Below are positions 23,365 through 34,751 of a stretch of DNA of 64,000 nt, piece after piece. Origin of the DNA: Amyelois transitella (lineage: Eukaryota; Arthropoda; Insecta; Lepidoptera; Pyralidae); the NCBI RefSeq assembly GCF_032362555.1, contig NC_083517.1, positions 5,972,001 to 6,036,000 on the forward strand, given 5' to 3'. How positions within the stretch are numbered: the first letter of the stretch is position 1; each line of letters begins with the position of its first letter. The notes under the pieces were generated by a model. The model was not told where the DNA came from, searched no databases, and saw only the letters and a list, made by a program, of their open reading frames with translations. The translations under genes and the position numbers were made by a program.

Positions 23365-25273
23365 TGTGAAAGAGGTTCTGGTGTGAGTCACGCATGGAGA
23401 TAAAAAAAAATTACGCGCGGTTTTCGAACGACTTTTAAACGCTCGGTTCTTCTTCGTAAATAGCGCTCGGTAATACGAATCAATTGGTACTCGGAACGGT
23501 CGTAGTGGGTTGACAACGATAATCAGTCGATGTTTTATTTTAAACTATTACTTTCGATGTGTTTTCACTACCTAGTCTTTATTATGCTCTCTTTTTCAAA
23601 GACGCATAATTGAAAAACAATAGACTATATGGAAATAATTACAACATCAGAATTTTTCCTGAATATCTTATCTTTTAATTTAAAACGTTACATAGTTAGA
23701 GGTCCTGTGTTTCGACGTGTCTTCATTTCGCACGATTCTCATATTTACGAGACCCATAAAGTCGCATAGTTGGCGTTAAAGATTAGTGATTATAGTTGTC
23801 AACTAGACTACCAATTTTTATTTGTGTGACAAATGTATATCTACATACAGGAGATTTTTTTGAACATTTAAAGGCGATATCTACACGATATACGATACAT
23901 GAAAATACTATTTCATATTATATGTACACGATATAGTCTCCGTTAAGTGTAATATCTTATTACCTGTATTATTTGGCTTAGGATAAAATCCCGAAGTGTA
24001 AAGCGTTGATCGAATCGAGTAGCTATTAAAGTATGGAGTACCTACGAAAAGTCGAGTAGTGTGACATGTTGCGCTAAATATAACAAATGCTGAGAAAAAG
24101 ACTTATTCTTAACGATTCTCTATAATGTAGTCTATCTGTACTAATGTATAAAGATCTCTTATGAACGAATTTCTGAAAAATAATTATGGGAATGACGCGA
24201 GCAGTCAATTTAAAATGCTGCTATATATAAACATGATGCACAGCGGTACTTTGAAGCTGTAACTAAATAAATGCCAATGAATACACATGGTTGTCCTCAA
24301 ATTTTCCAATATCAATGGGATTGGTTGGATTGTTCGTATGTACTTGAAGTCCTATTGGTGTGCATTAATATTTTAACATAGTAAATTTCGGATTACTACT
24401 GAGTCTTGTTCTAAGTAGTTGTACCAATTATCTGCTACCTCTAATCGAGATTTAAATCTCTACTCTCTAATTGTGTATTGAAATTAAAACGTAGAGTTAT
24501 TAAGTCTATTTAACAACTTTGGAATTAAATTAGAGTGTGAACGTTAATGATTAGCCGATATTGTTGATATTTACGGTGAGACGATCGTTTGGGGCGCTTG
24601 CGTCTGACGAAAGCTATAATGCTGTCTAGCATGAAGTATAGGACGCAAAAAATTATCTTACTTTATATTTTCATCGCGTCCACATTTAACACAAACAAAT
24701 CAGTAAGGTATACCAATAATGCGGATGATGTGTGATTCACAATAAAAGAAACGGATTATCAGTTCACACTCTTCGTAATATTTGCACAATGGCAACGAGG
24801 TAGCAAAATAAGATAAAGGCCATATGACGAAATACTAGCCCTGAAGTGATTTACAGGCAGCCAGGACACACATTAAGAGAGTACAGTATTCTGAGACCAA
24901 CCAGGCCAGTAAAGAAAGTTAAACCAGCGATGTTACCTTAAAACTTGCTGCTTTTTGGCTGCCGACGACTGCATTATAAGGGCTGAATAATCTGTTATTT
25001 AAAGTAACTATTTATAAAAACTCGTTTCGTCGATCGATCAATTTTATCGAAAGATATTCGTAGGATCGCTAATTTAATGCGAACTTGTTGGTTGAGGTTT
25101 TTGGCGTAGAATTCATGTTTGAGATGTGAATCATCGATCCCTTAATCAAAAATACTATGCCTGCCGCGAGCTCTTATAGGCCAAGTCTTTGTAAACACTA
25201 TATATATATAAATATGTTTGTGTATATATGTATATATATATAAGTTACTGGGCGACTCATCATTACTTTAGTT

Positions 25274-25345
25274 ATATATAACTAGTGGGTGAAGCACAGC
25301 TTAAGGGTTGTCTTATTTGCTGTGCTTCACCCACTTGTTAATAAC
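25274..25345. ncRNA. Candidate miRNA-like hairpin
   Basis: Arm 25280-25300 (AACTAGTGGGTGAAGCACAGC) pairs with 25319-25339 (GCTGTGCTTCACCCACTTGTT) with one mismatch in 21. The 18-nt loop and the flanking AGTTAT/ATAACT bases lengthen the stem to roughly 30 bp. Size and shape resemble an insect pre-miRNA. I do not recognise the arm as a known miRNA family, and a decayed palindromic element would look the same. Confidence 0.35.
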
Positions 25346-27672
25346 TAAATTCCGACTATAAGAGCTCATAGTAGGGAAACAGAGTGTGGCGGGCGCCGCA
25401 GGGTAGGTTGTAAGGCTGATTGTAGCTGTAGGGATAAGGAATTCTTGTAATAATATCACATTTTTAAACAATGAGTTAAGACTTACCATTCAATATTCGA
25501 CTGCTCTCAATGTGCAATGTCATATTTGTTTAGATGTTATATGATTTATAGAAATAATTTCAATTTATATCTAAATTATTTAAGTATTCAATCATTAATT
25601 GCGGGTAAAATGTTGCATAGGGTTTAATATTAAAAAAAAAAGGATGTGACGGTGAAGAGATTTTAGTAGGTATATTAAACTCTAGTTTTATTGTTGATAG
25701 AGATTCTTTTGTCGTTTAATGGTGATACAATTCGAGCTTCAGCATTTATTGAAATACGAGAAACACTGAATTTACTTATAAGATTTATTTTTAAATAAAT
25801 ATTTAAATATTATGACAATAACAGAAATTTTCACGTGCAGGTCTTGTGGAATTATTACTATCCTTGCTTTATTTCTCCTAAACTAATCTTAGTCGATTGG
25901 ATAACCAAAGAAATTAATTAGTTGTTTATTTAGCATTACAGCACTATAATAGGTTCAATTTAACAAACCATTGCAGTAATTTTTTTATGATAAGTTATCA
26001 ATTGGTTGTTCTAATATTACATCAGCTTTTGCTATTTTTATACTTCTAACGAACGTTAATTATTTAGTAACTACTGTTTATTTTAGACATATTTCTTGAA
26101 AGTAAGTTATTGCTTTAACATTAAATTTTGGACAAGAATTTTGATAGTTCGAATTGGATCACTCTTTAATTTAACAGTACCTAGGAGTGGAAGAGTATAT
26201 GTTGGGGACGCGGCGCCCGCGCATAATTAGTGTTAAAGTAGCTCCTTAACTTAATTAAGACTTAATATAGCGAGCTCAAGATGTAGCAATGCTCGCAGCT
26301 CTATTTTTGTACCAACACTGAATCTCGCACGAGGTTATCCACATGTATTTAAGTACTGTAGTATTCAGCTCAATAAGTGTGTTTGGTGTGGCTTATTCAA
26401 ACACTCCACTTACAAATTGATAAAATAATTATTGGTCTATCAATATCAAGACTGCGCGACGCTTAGGCACTTTAAAACGCCGTGATAAACTTTTGTTAAA
26501 TTTTATACATTCGGCCAATTGCACAATCTTATACCATCAAAGCGGCTGCGAGCGCACGACAGTCCCGCAACCTAAAATGCTATCTCGCGAGCAATATATG
26601 TATTTGTTTAATATTTTTTTCTCAAATATTTTTATCAACAGAGAATGGCAGATTGTACTATATTAAGGATAAATTACAATGAATTTTTATTCTATTGTTT
26701 GGCATATTTTAGATACTTTTTATATTGATTGAACTTCATATTGCTTTACTAAAAATATGGGAAATATGAAGTAGAAATGTCAACTTCCTAATATAAATGG
26801 AGTAAATTTCTCAAAAAAGGACTAATATAAACATACGTCTTGTAATATATGCGAGCGAGAAAGCAGTCATACTTCATAATCTGTCCAGAGAGGCCGCACA
26901 AACACATTTCGTCGAAAGGGACACTAAGCCCATTTGGTTGCTAGTGCAGCCCGTTTAATCATATTATCACGCCATCAATTAATTATGTGCAGATAAATGA
27001 TATTTTGGATAATTTTAATTTTTGATCATTTATATTTTTTTTGAAGTACTTACTGGTTAATTTGTAGGCGCACCCCGACTCGCCCGGCGGCCTCCATACC
27101 AATGTCTAGCAATAATGTCGTGTGTCTGACGTGTGTGCGTGTAGCAAGTACAAATGAGCATTCGATAATACTAAAGTAATGTACCAATAACTATAGTGTA
27201 ACGGTGGAGAGGGGATAATAAACCCCGGTTTAAAATTGTTAATAATAAATAATATTATATCAATAAATTTTTTATTGTAACATGAGTTTTGATTCTTTCA
27301 CCTACCCCAAATAATATTCCTCACTTTAATTTTTTTGACTGCATTATTGATTATTACACTTTCAACTTAAATTTCCTTAAATTTCAGTGTTCAGGCAATG
27401 GGTTATGTAAAATTGAAAAGTCACTGTTATCTTTTATACTTATCAATAATTTATGCAATTACAGGGTAGACTTTGAGTATCTTATTTATTATAGCATGCC
27501 TGTCACTGAACTAGACACATTGAACATGAAGCTATATATATATAATATATTGTATAGAGCAGAAATAGTTTTAAAACTAATATATTTACCTACTCTATAA
27601 ATAATGCTTAATACTCATAATAATAGCTATCTCAATCAACTATCAATTTTTATCTGGCTTGTTTTATTAAGA

Positions 27673-27845
27673 ACTAGAGGCCGGCCGCGACTTCGTCCGC
27701 ATGGAAATCCTATTAATGTTCAAACTCTGGAAATAAAAAGTAGCCTTTGTGTTACTCAGCTACCCACATACCAGATTTCATTGTAATCCGTTCAGTAGTT
27801 TTTGCGTGAAAGAGTAACAAACATTTATAATATTAGTAGGATTTA
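27673..27845 (-). repeat. Dispersed non-autonomous element, copy A
   Basis: Carries a terminal block like CTAGAGGCCGGCCGCGACTTC, a central AAAAAGTAGCCT segment and a TTTTTGCGTGAAAGAGTAACA block. All reappear in reverse orientation at 60205-60398. These are common signatures of short non-autonomous transposons in Lepidoptera. The family cannot be named from sequence alone. Confidence 0.6.
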
Positions 27846-27904
27846 GGTATATAAAACTACATATATAATTAAATTAAATACACATACACATATATAATAA
27901 AAAT

Positions 27905-28035
27905 GAAGACTAAATTTTAGTCTTCATTCCTTATGCGGAAGACAGAGCCAACAGTCTTGCAAAGAATGAAAAGCCACATTCAGCTGGCCTAATGATTAAA
28001 CTTTAAATTCCAATAAAGGTTGCTAGCCCATCAAA
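27905..28035 (-). mobile_element. SINE family B, decayed tail-half fragment
   Basis: Contains AGACAGAGCCAACAGTCTTG, CACATTCAGCTG and GGTTGCTAGCCCATC in the order of the family consensus; head missing. Confidence 0.6.
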
Positions 28036-28167
28036 AAGACTTATTTATTTTATTTAATTTAATTAATAACAACTTAATAAACTTACATCTATATTTACAT
28101 AAAATTTATATATTACCAATACTTTATCAATGAAAGGAAAAAGATTCATATTTTTTTACAAAGCAAG

Positions 28168-29752
28168 CTATAAGTTTGTAGTGCCAGATTTCTCTACCAG
28201 CTCCAACAGTGTGTGTAGGGATGTGTCAAAAAGCTCACATCGAATGGGCATCTCCAGGGAATAAAATGGATTCTTCAGTGCATAATCAGAGTACAACTCA
28301 TATATTCTCTTGAGTACAACTTCTGAACCTTGCATGTTGGGGTCTGTCACCACAATAAACTTTACTCCTAAAATAAAAAAAAAAAAAAACAAAAATACAC
28401 TGATTGCAGAAAATACCTTCAACAATGTAAGTTCATATATATTATTATTAGAATTAGAAACATAGTTAGGCACATTTTATGAATAATCAAATAAAAAATG
28501 TGAAAATCATGAGATCATTTGAAACTGAAATAATTAATAATTATATTATCAAAACTAAAGTGCTTTAAGAAAACTGCAGAGAAACTTGACCTACCTTGTT
28601 TTATATAAATAAATACAGTCATGTTTCTCTATCACTCATAACAAGCTATGAGCTACCAAGCAGTGGACTTTTTGTGGCTCAGAAATGGGTATAATAATGA
28701 TGTATGATAAATAATTTAATATTTAAAACACTGAAATACCTGTTAATGTTTGAAAACAGGATAACTTGAAAGTGTCTGCAGTTAGTGTTTCTATCCCTGA
28801 ACATTTGGGCACGGGGCTGAGTTGGCTGGCTAGGGCATACAGTGGATAGAACATACTGGCCAGGACTATCTTCTCATTGGTTGTGGCTCGCGCTCGTCCA
28901 AACTTCAAACTTAGTGGGTAGTTCACCTAAAATAATTTACAATTAGTGTTTCCCAATAAATATTGAGCAACCAATAAATATTAATATACATATATATTAA
29001 TAGCTGATGATCAACTTGTTTTGATCATAATATAGTCTCAATCAGGAGTCCCAAAGATTGTTGTAAGCACTGTACTGCATGTCAACTATTAATATCTTTA
29101 AGGCTAAATTCAGCAAGATAATTATTTTTTTTTTAAAGTACCTGTTTACTTGAAACTTAAGTATTGGCCTAGTGGAAATTATAGTAGTAGACTGTATTTG
29201 TAGATCTTGTACCTTAGCTTCAATGACATCAAAAACATCTCTGCCATCTTCAGTAGTGCGCCCGTTGACTGGAGAACCATTGACAGAAAGCAGTACATGG
29301 CCAACTGAAAAAGAAAAATATCTGGTTAGTTATATCAGCAAGACTGGACAACAACAAAAAACTTTTGTACCAAGCATTAGATACACTCTTTCCTATAGTT
29401 AAGGATCCATACAATATAGTTGTAACAGGACAAAAATTGGGGTCATCTCTTACGTATAGAGATTGTCGGCGAACTAAGTCGCGGGCAACGGCTATTGTGT
29501 ATAGGAAGTGTGAATAGATAGCCCAAAGTATGTTCGACATTTGTGTAAAACTACTTTGGATAGTTAATTATACTTACCATTGATTCCATCCCTCTGGCCA
29601 AAAGCGACGACAATTTTTTTGTTTTCGTATTGTAACTTTATGTCTAAAGGAAAGCCAAATGTCTTTTCAGTTTCCACGCGCGGAATAACATGATCATAGT
29701 TGTATATGAGACCACCAGATTTGCTTACTATGTAAATGCCGTATATTACCAT
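28168..29752 (-). CDS. TRAPPC4: Trafficking protein particle complex subunit 4 (TRAPPC4, synbindin)
   Basis: Four minus-strand exons, 29752-29578, 29304-29213, 28926-28740 and 28367-28168, join in frame to 217 residues, close to the human 219. The start [20 protein letters not shown] is the longin-like strand of the sybindin fold. It is followed by a PDZ-like insertion with [15 protein letters not shown], then [32 protein letters not shown] and the terminal [13 protein letters not shown]. This is a core subunit of TRAPP complexes, which tether vesicles and act on Rab1/Ypt1 at the ER-Golgi. All splice sites are canonical. The neighbour on the right starts in the opposite direction about 530 bp away. 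Confidence 0.96.
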
Positions 29753-30279
29753 TTTATCACTTGCGTTTTAAGGTCTATAAAAGTACAATTAGACAAAACA
29801 CCCCTCAACAAAATCAAATTGAAATAATATATAAATCTCTCAATCAGATTCTGATTTCTGTTGATCTCTCTCTTCTCACTCACTTCTCTGATCTCTCCTT
29901 TATTATATATCTCGATTAGACGGTCCTGTCATCCATCAAAATCAACTGAAACAAAAAAAAACATTTACCTATCTATTTCAATCAATGAAGAACTATCATA
30001 TGGAAATTCCGTAATTGTTCAACTTGACTCAGAAATAACAATGATATATCTGACTCTTTCTCACAACATTGGTTTTACGGGAGATAGAACATTTACACTC
30101 TTTTATCAGCACCCTCTTCATTGGCTTGATGTACTTTTGTTTCCGCTGACGCCATCGAACTTAATCGCTTTGTTAACATGTGGGAATTTGTCATCGTGAT
30201 GTTTTTACGTTTTCCCGTGTTTTTCGACTCTGTACGAAGCTGTGTTGTGTGTGAATATAAATCGAAAATAAACTATAAG
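29753..30279. promoter_or_regulatory. Divergent upstream region of TRAPPC4
   Basis: A 527-bp gap between the TRAPPC4 start (minus) and the candidate leader ORF (plus). AT-rich, with several CTCTCT-type pyrimidine runs near 29865-29900 but no clear core promoter motif. Confidence 0.35.
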
Positions 30280-33200
30280 ATGAAGTGTTCTATAGCATAT
30301 TGTGGCCCATGCAAAGCAAAAATAGGCCGTATCTTACCTTTCACCGGTAAGTGGTTAATATTTCGTTAAATTATTGTCTATCATAAAGTGTATTTATAAA
30401 AAATTGTTTTAAAACGTTTAATCTTCTTAGCTTTAGAAACTTGTAATATTATCAATGTTTCATTCACATCAAAAACATAAACACGGGTGCTAGTGTCGAA
30501 CATCATTGAACATAGCATCCTATCGATAAATTAGGGTCGGTCTCAGTTATGTTAAAATATTTTTCTCGTTTTAGTTCACCAAAAACGAATCTTAGCGAAG
30601 GGAATGGCTATAAATGATTGGCATAGAAAATATCCGGCCAGGAAAAAAACATATCCATGTGTGCCGCAGTTCTCCAGGCATACCATCTTGCCTGGCGGAA
30701 GATCTTCTCTTTGGTGGCGGTCGAGCCCGAATCATCGCTCTCCTCTTCAAGGGCCACGAAAGAGCAATCAACTTTATAGCAATAATCTTTTAGCAATCGC
30801 TTATCATAAAGTTTATAAAATTTTGTCAAAACGAAATCTCGAGAATTCAAAAGACATTTATCATTAACAATTGTTATTATTTATCTTTTAGTTATTGATA
30901 TCATTTATCTCTTAACTCTTTAAACGTAAATTTCGGAGTCATCCGACTAACAATTAGACAGACATTATAATTATTTTCAGACAGACAATAAACATAATGA
31001 ATTATTTTTAATTTCAGTATCAAGGCGCACATGAACATATGTGAATACAATATATTTAACTTAATTTAGTAGAATAATTCATCAATATTCCCAGTAAAAT
31101 CCTATTTTGGGAACGTTGCCGGCAGCGAGTCCAGCAAAATTTCCAGTCCCTGGCAATGTACATCACTACCAGGCACAGTACATCACTAATTACAGCCCTT
31201 TGGGGGATTGATTTATTTCCAAAAAAGTAACCTTAAATTTGAACTCGGGTATTTAACTACATCCACACCAAATTTCATAACAAACGGTCTAGCGGTTTAG
31301 CTATAATCTGAATCATGGGGCATTAATTATATTCGATTTCCACATATAATTAATATCCTATGATTTTTATCAGAATGACATAGGTGATAGATAAAATTTT
31401 GTTGGACCTTAGATTATAGCAAAGATAGGTAGGATTCCCGATGTAGAACCAAATCACACGTGTTAAACTTAATGGTTACAACTGTGATCGGAAATAAACA
31501 ATCTTAACTCACTCATCCATCGATAAAATATTATCGACTAAATGAAGAAGTGGACATCTCTAGTCCGCCATGTTTGTACCCGGAATTGTTTATTTAGGTA
31601 GGCAGGAAAAGTACATGCATAGGGCACTTCCATAAGATAGTTCTTCAGAGTTCAGAGATCTATTTGAGATTAGTGTCAATGTCAGGTGACAGTCAATGTT
31701 TTTTTCCTTTGGGTTTTCGCACAGACATTGTTATTTAATCTATGGGTTTTGGCTAGCGTTGAAAATTCCGAAAGAAACAAATTGTTTTATCCGGTGAAAG
31801 AAACGTTTTCTTGATTTTTACAGTTTTCTTGGTTTGTTACATTGAAATATATCAGAATAAAACCTTGGGGAAAAAACAGTTTTATTGAGATTTTCGTCGT
31901 TTTTTTCGAAAAATAAAAAAAACGATTGGAAAAAAACACGTTTAGTTACCAATTAAAAAAAAAATATATTTTTTTAAAACAATGATGCATATTGTAAGGA
32001 AATCAATACTTTTCCTATCGTATTTTTCCGTTTCTTTCATATTTTTCCGTTTTATTAATAAAAAGCATGAAATATTTCATTCTTATTTTTCTTGAAATTT
32101 TCGTAAAAAACTTGTATAAATACGAGGGAATTTGAAAAAAAACAGGAAAATTTCCCGCTTTTTTCATCCCTAGTTTTGGTACTTTTATAAATATAAGTAA
32201 GTAGTCTGAGTAATATATTGATATTAATAAAATGTTGGTGTGTTCAACATTTTATTAATATCAATATATTACCATGACCGGTAGGCATTGTCTACCTACA
32301 TTTTCTACTTACCACGATCCTTGAGCAGTAAGTGGAGAGGCTTGTCAACAAGCTTACATCGCACAGCCTCTATCTCGACTCACTGAAAGACAACCTGGCA
32401 CTTGCATGCTACAACTGAACTGGAACATATGCTGCACAATCACAGCGCGTATGCTAAATCGCGCAAGCAAAGATTTCAACATTGTCAGAGTAGTTCCCCA
32501 GGTATTATACTATATAGCCTAACGTAAGATCTTCCGTTTGGTAGCGATCGAGCCTGAATCAGCACGATCACGATATACTCTCTTCATGCAATAAGCTTCT
32601 CGGTTTAGGGGTACTCTTGGCCGGACCTTTCACCAGAACGTTTCTGGTTGGTTCAATGCACGTTCGTGTAGGGTTCCCCATTAGAATTTTCAAAGAATCA
32701 ATAATACATTTTCTTCCAACAAAGGCGAAGATGATGCTTTCCTAAGTACTTCTTGTGCTTATATGTGTATCTGGATTTAATTGAAGAGCATCACAACAAA
32801 TAAAAATGTCTTCTTAACAAATGTATCAGGTTTATATTCTGCCTTCAGAAGACCGATCATATTTCTAAATACCGGTCTCAGCTAAAATGGCTCTTCATCC
32901 GTATAAATCTTCACATTTTATGTCAGCTCCTATAACATTCTTAATAATTAGCTTGCCCCAGACTATGTTAAAAAATACTTCCAACAATTAAGTTCTACTC
33001 ACGAATAGATACCTATATCCTGTCACTATTTGATTTTCAATTTCATCATTAAGCCATACAGCTCAATGTGGCCTTTTAATCTTGCCGAGACGGTTGGCTC
33101 TGTCTACCCCGTAAAAGATAGGACACGATTGTATGTATGTGTTCTTATCCAGACCCAGCAACCCAATGGAACCCAATTATTATTCGGGTAGAAGATTATT

Positions 33201-34695
33201 ATGGGAAAATCTAAACCAATTAACAAACAAAATTGGTGAAATGGTACCTACATATGTGATTGTCTAACAAGTAAGTAAGAGTCACAGCACCCTGCGCTTG
33301 TGTCGCATTTAAGCGGAGAGAAGAAAATGCTGCAGTGCAGTTTGTTACCGCTTCTTCTACACTGACGCCTTGGAAGGGGCAATAAACCTAGTTTTAAGTA
33401 ATTAAATTGACGTCAACCAATGTTGTGACACCAAAAGATTTGACAATTATTAAGCGATATGAATTATCCAACTTATTTCTAATAATGAATAAAAATTTTG
33501 AATTTAAATTTCGGTTTAGTTCAGATTAGAGGTTCGGTTTAGAGATGGTCCTATTCTTTTTTTTATTGGTGCCGGGAACCACACGGCTACACGTGATTAA
33601 AATAATTATTTTAGTGGTGACCAAAATTGAAAAGAGTATGTTGAGATGGTTTGGACATGTTGAGAGAATGGATGAGGACAGACTAACAAAAGTAATTTAT
33701 AAGGCATAGCTGACTGTAAATGTGGGACAGGGCCGGCCAAGTCGAACTTTCAAGGACCAAATTTCGAATGTCTTGAAAAAGGGAGTTGTTAGGAGTACCC
33801 ATAATCGCCGAATATGCATGAAAAAAGTGTAGGGGAGCGATGATTAAAACCGACCGCCACCAAAGGGAAGACCTTCCGCCAGGCTTGGTGTTATGCCTGG
33901 GGAACCGCGGCTCCGACGATGTTGTGTAGGAGGTTGTACCTATTTATGCTCCAATCTATGAAATCGCGATTTAGATTCTTCGCTGCTATTGGTTGAGCGC
34001 GTCAATTTCTTCGCGATGATTGACAGTAGTTGTTTTGATTGGATGTTGTGACGAGTGGCGTAGAGATGTTGCCACAAGAGTAATAAGTGTGGAAGAAGCG
34101 GGAGAGGTCGGTGAGGATGGAAGCAAGTCGAAATCCATAGTCTCTGCCTACCCCAATCGGAAACAGGTGTGGATGGATGCATGGTTGCTTTACAAAAAAT
34201 AAGCACATGTTTTTTAGGGTTTCGTAACTAAAAGGTAAAACGGGACCCTATTACTAGCCTCTGCAGTCTGTCCGCCTGTTTGTCATTATAATATGTATGT
34301 CATAAACCGTGATAGCTAGAAATCGGAAATTTATCAAATTTTGTATTTCCGTTGCCGCTTTATATTTAAAATTAAGAAAAATTAAATATAAAGTGAGGGT
34401 ACAATAAACGTTTCTTTCTCTTATTACAGAGAACAGTGCCAATGGCTCACTTATGTTATTAGTATGGATGCCTGATAGATGTTCATCTCAAATGGTGCGA
34501 CCAAACAAATGCAAGTGTTTTGCTACAGGCTATGAGGCAACGAGCGCAGGCGGTAGCGCGCAGCTTCTCGGAAGGCGTTTTCCTCGTCACACCGCCTGCG
34601 CCCGCGCTGACGAATCTATACGTCACACAGCCGGTGCGCCGGTGACGCATCTCGCGCAGATAAAAGTTGTGTCGAGATCGCCGCGCAAGCCCTAG
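30280..34695 (+). CDS. Candidate spliced upstream ORF (about 110 aa) in the Ets21C-like leader
   Basis: A first exon with ATG at 30280 reads MKCSIAYCGPCKAKIGRI and ends at a strong donor (CCGGTAAGT, exon end 30346). A strong acceptor before 34430 opens an exon that continues the same phase, through LMLLVWMPDRCSSQ, to a stop at 34693-34695. The stop lies 57 bp upstream of the Ets21C-like start in the same exon (34430-34824). So the two exons could be the 5' leader of the ETS transcript, with this ORF as a uORF. I recognise no domain. The N-terminal CxxxxCxxC spacing is not enough to call a zinc finger. Splicing of 30346 to 34430 is inference from phase and consensus only. Confidence 0.25.
32210..32272. 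repeat. 63-bp palindrome, 28-bp perfect arms
   Basis: Arm 32210-32237 (GTAATATATTGATATTAATA...) is the exact reverse complement of 32245-32272. The loop is 7 bp. Confidence 0.92.
32510..32690 (-). mobile_element. RTE-type LINE fragment, decayed
   Basis: The minus strand reads, with breaks, a relic of the C-terminal region seen intact at 45269-45841. Matching blocks are VLVKG followed by a K/S-rich stretch and an R-rich block, here interrupted. Only this piece survives. Confidence 0.5.
33017..33141 (+). mobile_element. SINE family B, 5'-truncated copy
   Basis: Plus-strand tail half with CCTGTCACTATTTG, GTTGGCTCTGTCTACCCCG and a GTATGTATGTG tail. Confidence 0.7.
33600..33910 (+). mobile_element. 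RTE-type LINE fragment, decayed
   Basis: Plus-strand relic with [18 protein letters not shown] followed by a GRPSRT-like block and a C-terminal RRICMKK-type segment. It matches the LINE copy at 45250-45866. Stop codons interrupt it. Confidence 0.65.
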
Positions 34696-34751
34696 TGGTG
34701 TCGTCGCCGCCTCAGCATCACCACAGCAAACTGGCGCCCCGCAATGACTGC

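Larger units (their letters stand above)
23365..28167. other. WDR26 3' region and intergenic DNA; probable long 3' UTR
   Basis: About 4.8 kb with no convincing CDS. The proximal part is probably WDR26 3' UTR: same strand and little recognisable transposon sequence. AATAAA motifs occur repeatedly, for example at about 27260, so the cleavage site is not determinable. The region contains the hairpin at 25274-25345, a dispersed repeat at 27673-27845 and a SINE fragment at about 27905-28035. Confidence 0.45.
30347..34429. other. Repeat-rich region upstream of the Ets21C-like CDS
   Basis: Holds no convincing gene. It contains LINE debris at about 30640-30770, 32510-32690 and 33600-33910, a palindrome at 32210-32272, SINE pieces at 33017-33141 and 33551-33583, a dispersed repeat at 33290-33490 and a repeat fragment at 34212-34290. 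The segment 31200-32160 is AT-rich, with a weak relic of the GTAGCC-type dispersed element near 31200-31330. Confidence 0.5.

Noticed and set aside
30608-30850. Minus-strand open frame with an acidic block (EEESDDSGS)
   Set aside because: It overlaps decayed LINE sequence also found near 32510 and 33840, with no conserved domain.
34020-34202. Short plus-strand open frame ending in a SAYPNRKQ-like tail
   Set aside because: The tail is the terminal motif of the RTE-type LINE, so this is transposon debris and not a host gene.
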